Source: Aphelenchoides besseyi
Lineage: Eukaryota > Nematoda > Chromadorea > Rhabditida > Aphelenchoididae
Direction of reading: 5' to 3'
DNA length: 64,000 nucleotides
NCBI GenBank assembly: GCA_024699855.1
Contig: JAMPIQ010000003.1
Span: forward strand, 7,750,001 to 7,814,000
In this document: one piece after another, positions 60,789 to 64,000 of the stretch
Layout: each line of letters begins with the position of its first letter
How positions within the stretch are numbered: the stretch's first letter is position 1
The notes under the pieces: model-generated
What the model saw: only the letters and a program-made list of their open reading frames with translations
The model's database searches: none
What the model was told of the DNA's origin: nothing
Made by a program: the position numbers and the translations under genes

Positions 60789-63700
60789 ATGAGTGGACGT
60801 GATGGAGACAGCGAATCGATTGCTTCGAGTGCGGGAGTTTCATCTCGACCCGATGCTTCACAGGCACAACCATCTCAGCAACAGCCGGCGTCCAGTCAGG
60901 TTCAAGAAGAACGAGACGAAATTGCCGAGTTGTTTGGCGATGAACTTCAAGAATACGAGAATGAAGACGACGGTGAAGACCTTTTCGGCGATGACATGGA
61001 ACGGTAATCGTTTTTGGATCGGATTTGTAGTCGAGAAAATGCTTACAGGGATTACCGACCGCAACCCGAATTGGACGTTCTTTCTGCTTCGGGTTTGGAC
61101 GATGGGACTGAAGTGTCGGAGATGTCGGTTGGAGCACGACGAGCAGCTGAACGGGAGATGGCAGAGCGGGACAACTTGATTTTGGACGACGGACAAGTGA
61201 GTTCGTATGCAAGACCCATCTTCTACGTTCATTTTAGTTGTTCTACGAAGAAGGTGATGATGAGCCGGCCGATTTGCGTCGTCGAAAACATCTACGACAA
61301 CCGATCAACGAAGAAGAAGAAGCGGAGGAAGACGATTTGGGGATCGATATTCTGGAGAATATGCGCGATCGAACAGTTCAAGAGCATGTCAACGACGAGG
61401 CAGTTGGAAAGGAAATCGAAAAACGGTAACCACTTCGTTTTTTGTTATTGTGAACCTTTGACTTTTAGTTTCAAGCGATTTTTGCGTCAATTCAAAGACG
61501 ACAAGGGACGAACGAAGTACATTACGGAGATCAAAGAGATGGCTGCACACAATCGGGAGTCAATCGAAGTCGATTTCGTTGATTTGGCCTCACCGAGCGC
61601 GGGCGAAATGAACATCTGTTATTTCTTGCCTGAAGCTCCGGCCACCGTTCTGAAACGATTGGACAACGCGGCAACCGAAGTGGTGAAGGCGATGTTTCCG
61701 TGGTATCAACGAGTTACTCCGGTGATTGCCGTTCGTATCAAAGGACTGTTGATTGAGGAAGATATTCGATCTTTGCGTCAAGTGCATTTGAATCAGTTGA
61801 TCAAAACTATTGGGGTAGTGACCGTAACAACCGGAATCCTGCCACAATTGACCATGACCAAATACAACTGTGAAGTCTGTGCGTTTATCATCGGACCGTT
61901 TGTGCAGCGACAAGACGAAGAAAACAAACCAACCACTTGTCCATCTTGTCAAAGTCGAGGACCGTTCAAATTGAACGTTGAAGAGGTCGGTGATTTCTAT
62001 TCGAGTTTGAACGTGAGCGGTTGTTTTTTTTAACCATCTATCACAACTATCAACGTATTACGATCCAAGAAAGTCCGAATCTAGTGGCTGCTGGTCGTTT
62101 GCCACGATCGAAAGACGTGATTTTGACCGGAGATTTGTGTGACTCCTGCAAACCAGGAGATGTGATCGAATTGACCGGAATCTACACATCGAATTACGAC
62201 GGTTCCTTGAACAACAGTCAAGGCTTTCCGGTCTTCAACACACTCATTTTCGCCAACCACATCACTCGCCGCAATCAGTTGGAGTCGACGGAACTATCGG
62301 ACGAAGACATCAAGTTGATTCGCGAGTTGTCCAAAGACCCACAGATAGCTCAGCGTATTTTCGCATCAATTGCTCCGACTATTTATGGCCATGAGAACAT
62401 CAAACAAGCGATTACGTTGGCGTTGTTCCGCGGTGAAGCCAAGAATCCAAATGGAAAACACGCGATTCGCGGTGACATCAACGTTTTACTTTGTGGTGAT
62501 CCGGGAACTGCAAAGTCGCAGTTTCTTCGCTACGTTTCACACGTTGCACCGCGTTCAGTTATGACTACCGGTCAAGGAGCGTCGTCGGTTGGTCTGACTG
62601 CCTACGTTCAACGTCATCCGGTGACTCGTGAGTGGACTCTGGAAGCTGGTGCCATGGTTCTGGCTGACAAGGGCGTGTGTTTGATTGATGAGTTCGACAA
62701 AATGAAGGACCACGATCGAACTTCAATCCACGAGGCAATGGAACAACAGTCGATTTCTGTTTCCAAGGCCGGAATCGTTACTTCTCTTCAGGTCTGATCG
62801 TTTGACCATTACATTTCTGATCGTTTGTTTAGGCCCGTTGCACAGTCATTGCTGCCGCTAATCCTGTGAACGGTCGTTACGACTCTTCAAGGACCTTTAA
62901 TGGCAACGTCCAGTTGACCGAACCGATTCTCTCGCGTTTCGATATTCTGTGCGTTGTTCGAGATTCCGTTGATCTTGTGGAGGACGAGTTGTTGGCTGAT
63001 TTTGTCATCAAAAATCATCGACGAATGCATCCGGACAATCAACGGACTCGTCAAACCAACAAAGACGGTGAAACACAGTTGGCAACAAGTGAACCGTCCA
63101 ATGTGGCCGATGAATCTGATTTGCCACGTTACGACGCGATCTCGGGTGTGGAGTTGATTCCACAGTCAGTTCTTCGAAAGTACATTGCCTATGCTCGCGA
63201 TAACATTCATCCGAAATTGGAAATCGAGGACGAGCGAATTTCGAAGCTTTACGCCGAACTTCGTGCACAATCAGCGAAAACCGGATCGGTTGCAATCACC
63301 ATCCGAAACGTGGAGTCGATGATTCGAATCGCTGAAGCTCACGCAAAACTGCATCTTCGTCAATTCGTTTCGGAACATGATGTTCAAGTGGCTACTCGAA
63401 TCATGTTGCAATGTTTCATCAGCACTCAACGTCATTCGGTTATGAAGCTAATGGAAAAAGTGAGTTACATTCAAGCAAACTAGTAACTTGGTCTCTCTTA
63501 GCATTTTCAACCTCAATTGCGTTACAAACGCGATATCAACGATCTTCTTCTCTACAAGCTCAAGGACCTGATTCGTGAGAAACGTCTGCAACGTCAAAAC
63601 CTGCCATCTGGAGCTCAATTGACACTTACTGACATTGAAATCGCTGAGAAAGAACTGTTGGAGCATGTAAGTGTCGAATTAAACGTATTAAGGTCATGGA

Positions 63701-63820
63701 TATTTTCAGGTCAAAAATCTTCGTGTCGCCAACCTCCACAGCTTCTACAACAGTCGTCTATTCACGGCTAATCATTTCACTTTCGACAATCAAAAACGAA
63801 CGATCATCCAAAGCGCTTAA
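60789..63820 (+). CDS. MCM2: DNA replication licensing factor MCM2
   Basis: A subunit of the MCM2-7 replicative helicase loaded at origins. The ATG at 60789 opens a Ser/acidic N-terminal tail ([20 protein letters not shown]) typical of MCM2. Later come the C4 zinc finger (CEVC and CPSC with a 21-residue spacing) and the [20 protein letters not shown] block. The AAA+ core has Walker [14 protein letters not shown], Walker [11 protein letters not shown] and arginine finger SRFDIL. The C-terminus ends [15 protein letters not shown], like other MCM2 proteins, with the stop at 63818-63820. Introns are 40-50 nt. At 61986-62032 the coding frames can only be joined by an intron that does not end in AG. 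AATAAA at 63886. Confidence 0.94.
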
Positions 63821-63885
63821 CTTATGTTCTCAGTTTGTTTTCTTATTTGCACATTTTGATCTTGTCTCCAATACATTTCAATGAA

Positions 63886-63891
63886 AATAAA
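63886..63891 (+). terminator. Polyadenylation signal of MCM2
   Basis: AATAAA 66 nt past the MCM2 stop. The last 110 bp of the window hold no other feature. Confidence 0.6.
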
Positions 63892-64000
63892 CGTGTCCAA
63901 TTGTAGATACAACAAGAGGTCGGCAGAATTGCTGTTCATTTCAAGTGGACAATCGTTTTAGTGTTCAAACTTCGGGCTTGAAATTCACTGATTTCTCATT

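Noticed and set aside
60754..61232. Minus-strand frames up to 152 codons
   Set aside because: Shadows of the MCM2 N-terminal exons.
1..64000. CRISPR arrays, bacterial operons, integrated virus
   Set aside because: No spaced repeat arrays, no ribosome-binding-site gene packing, and the only retroelements are rDNA-specific non-LTR elements. The whole window reads as eukaryotic nuclear DNA.

Overview
This window is nuclear DNA from a nematode. Three things point there. A secreted protein carries the DB module, a cysteine-rich domain found in nematodes. A ribosomal RNA unit is interrupted by two retrotransposons of the R4 type, a family described from nematode 28S genes. Introns are very short, mostly 28-50 nt with GT-AG ends and tight spacing. 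The species cannot be fixed from the sequence.

Layout. 1-1819 holds no gene I can support. 1820-3001 (minus) is a divergent GSK3/shaggy-family kinase. 4040-19941 (minus) is one complete rDNA unit: 18S, ITS1, 5.8S, ITS2, 28S. Its 28S is split by two different R4-like elements in tandem, 10301-14847 and 5148-10283, each bounded by the same 17-bp target duplication. 19942-23680 is transcribed spacer and intergenic DNA with a 100-N assembly gap. 23681-28364 (plus) is Golgi apparatus protein 1 (GLG1/ESL-1). A small unknown gene (30241-31144, plus) faces eIF3 subunit L (31426-33381, minus). A plus-strand run follows: WASH complex subunit 1, PIG-P, NOA1 and SNX14 (33743-42360). EFR3 (42630-45762, minus) has an unrecognised, apparently frameshifted cistron just upstream. 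ADP-dependent glucokinase (46392-48144) and Rictor (48550-57899) are on the plus strand. An antisense gene for a ShKT-like plus DB-module secreted protein lies inside a 4-kb Rictor intron. 58092-59988 (minus) is a secreted astacin-fold protein that has lost its catalytic residues; one of its introns holds a 740-bp fold-back element with tRNA-like arms. 60789-63820 (plus) is MCM2.

Most genes are conserved housekeeping or signalling functions: translation (eIF3L, rRNA), replication licensing (MCM2), endosomal actin and sorting (WASHC1, SNX14), GPI anchors (PIG-P), mitochondrial translation (NOA1), glycolysis (ADPGK), PI4K anchoring (EFR3) and TORC2 (Rictor). The most unusual observations are: PIG-P and NOA1 reading frames separated by one stop and one sense codon in the same frame; the astacin pseudoprotease with its fold-back element; the nested antisense DB gene; the tandem R4 pair at what looks like the edge of an rDNA array; and an MCM2 intron that cannot end in AG. 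All exon models come from reading the sequence and matching remembered family features; none was checked by alignment or RNA data.
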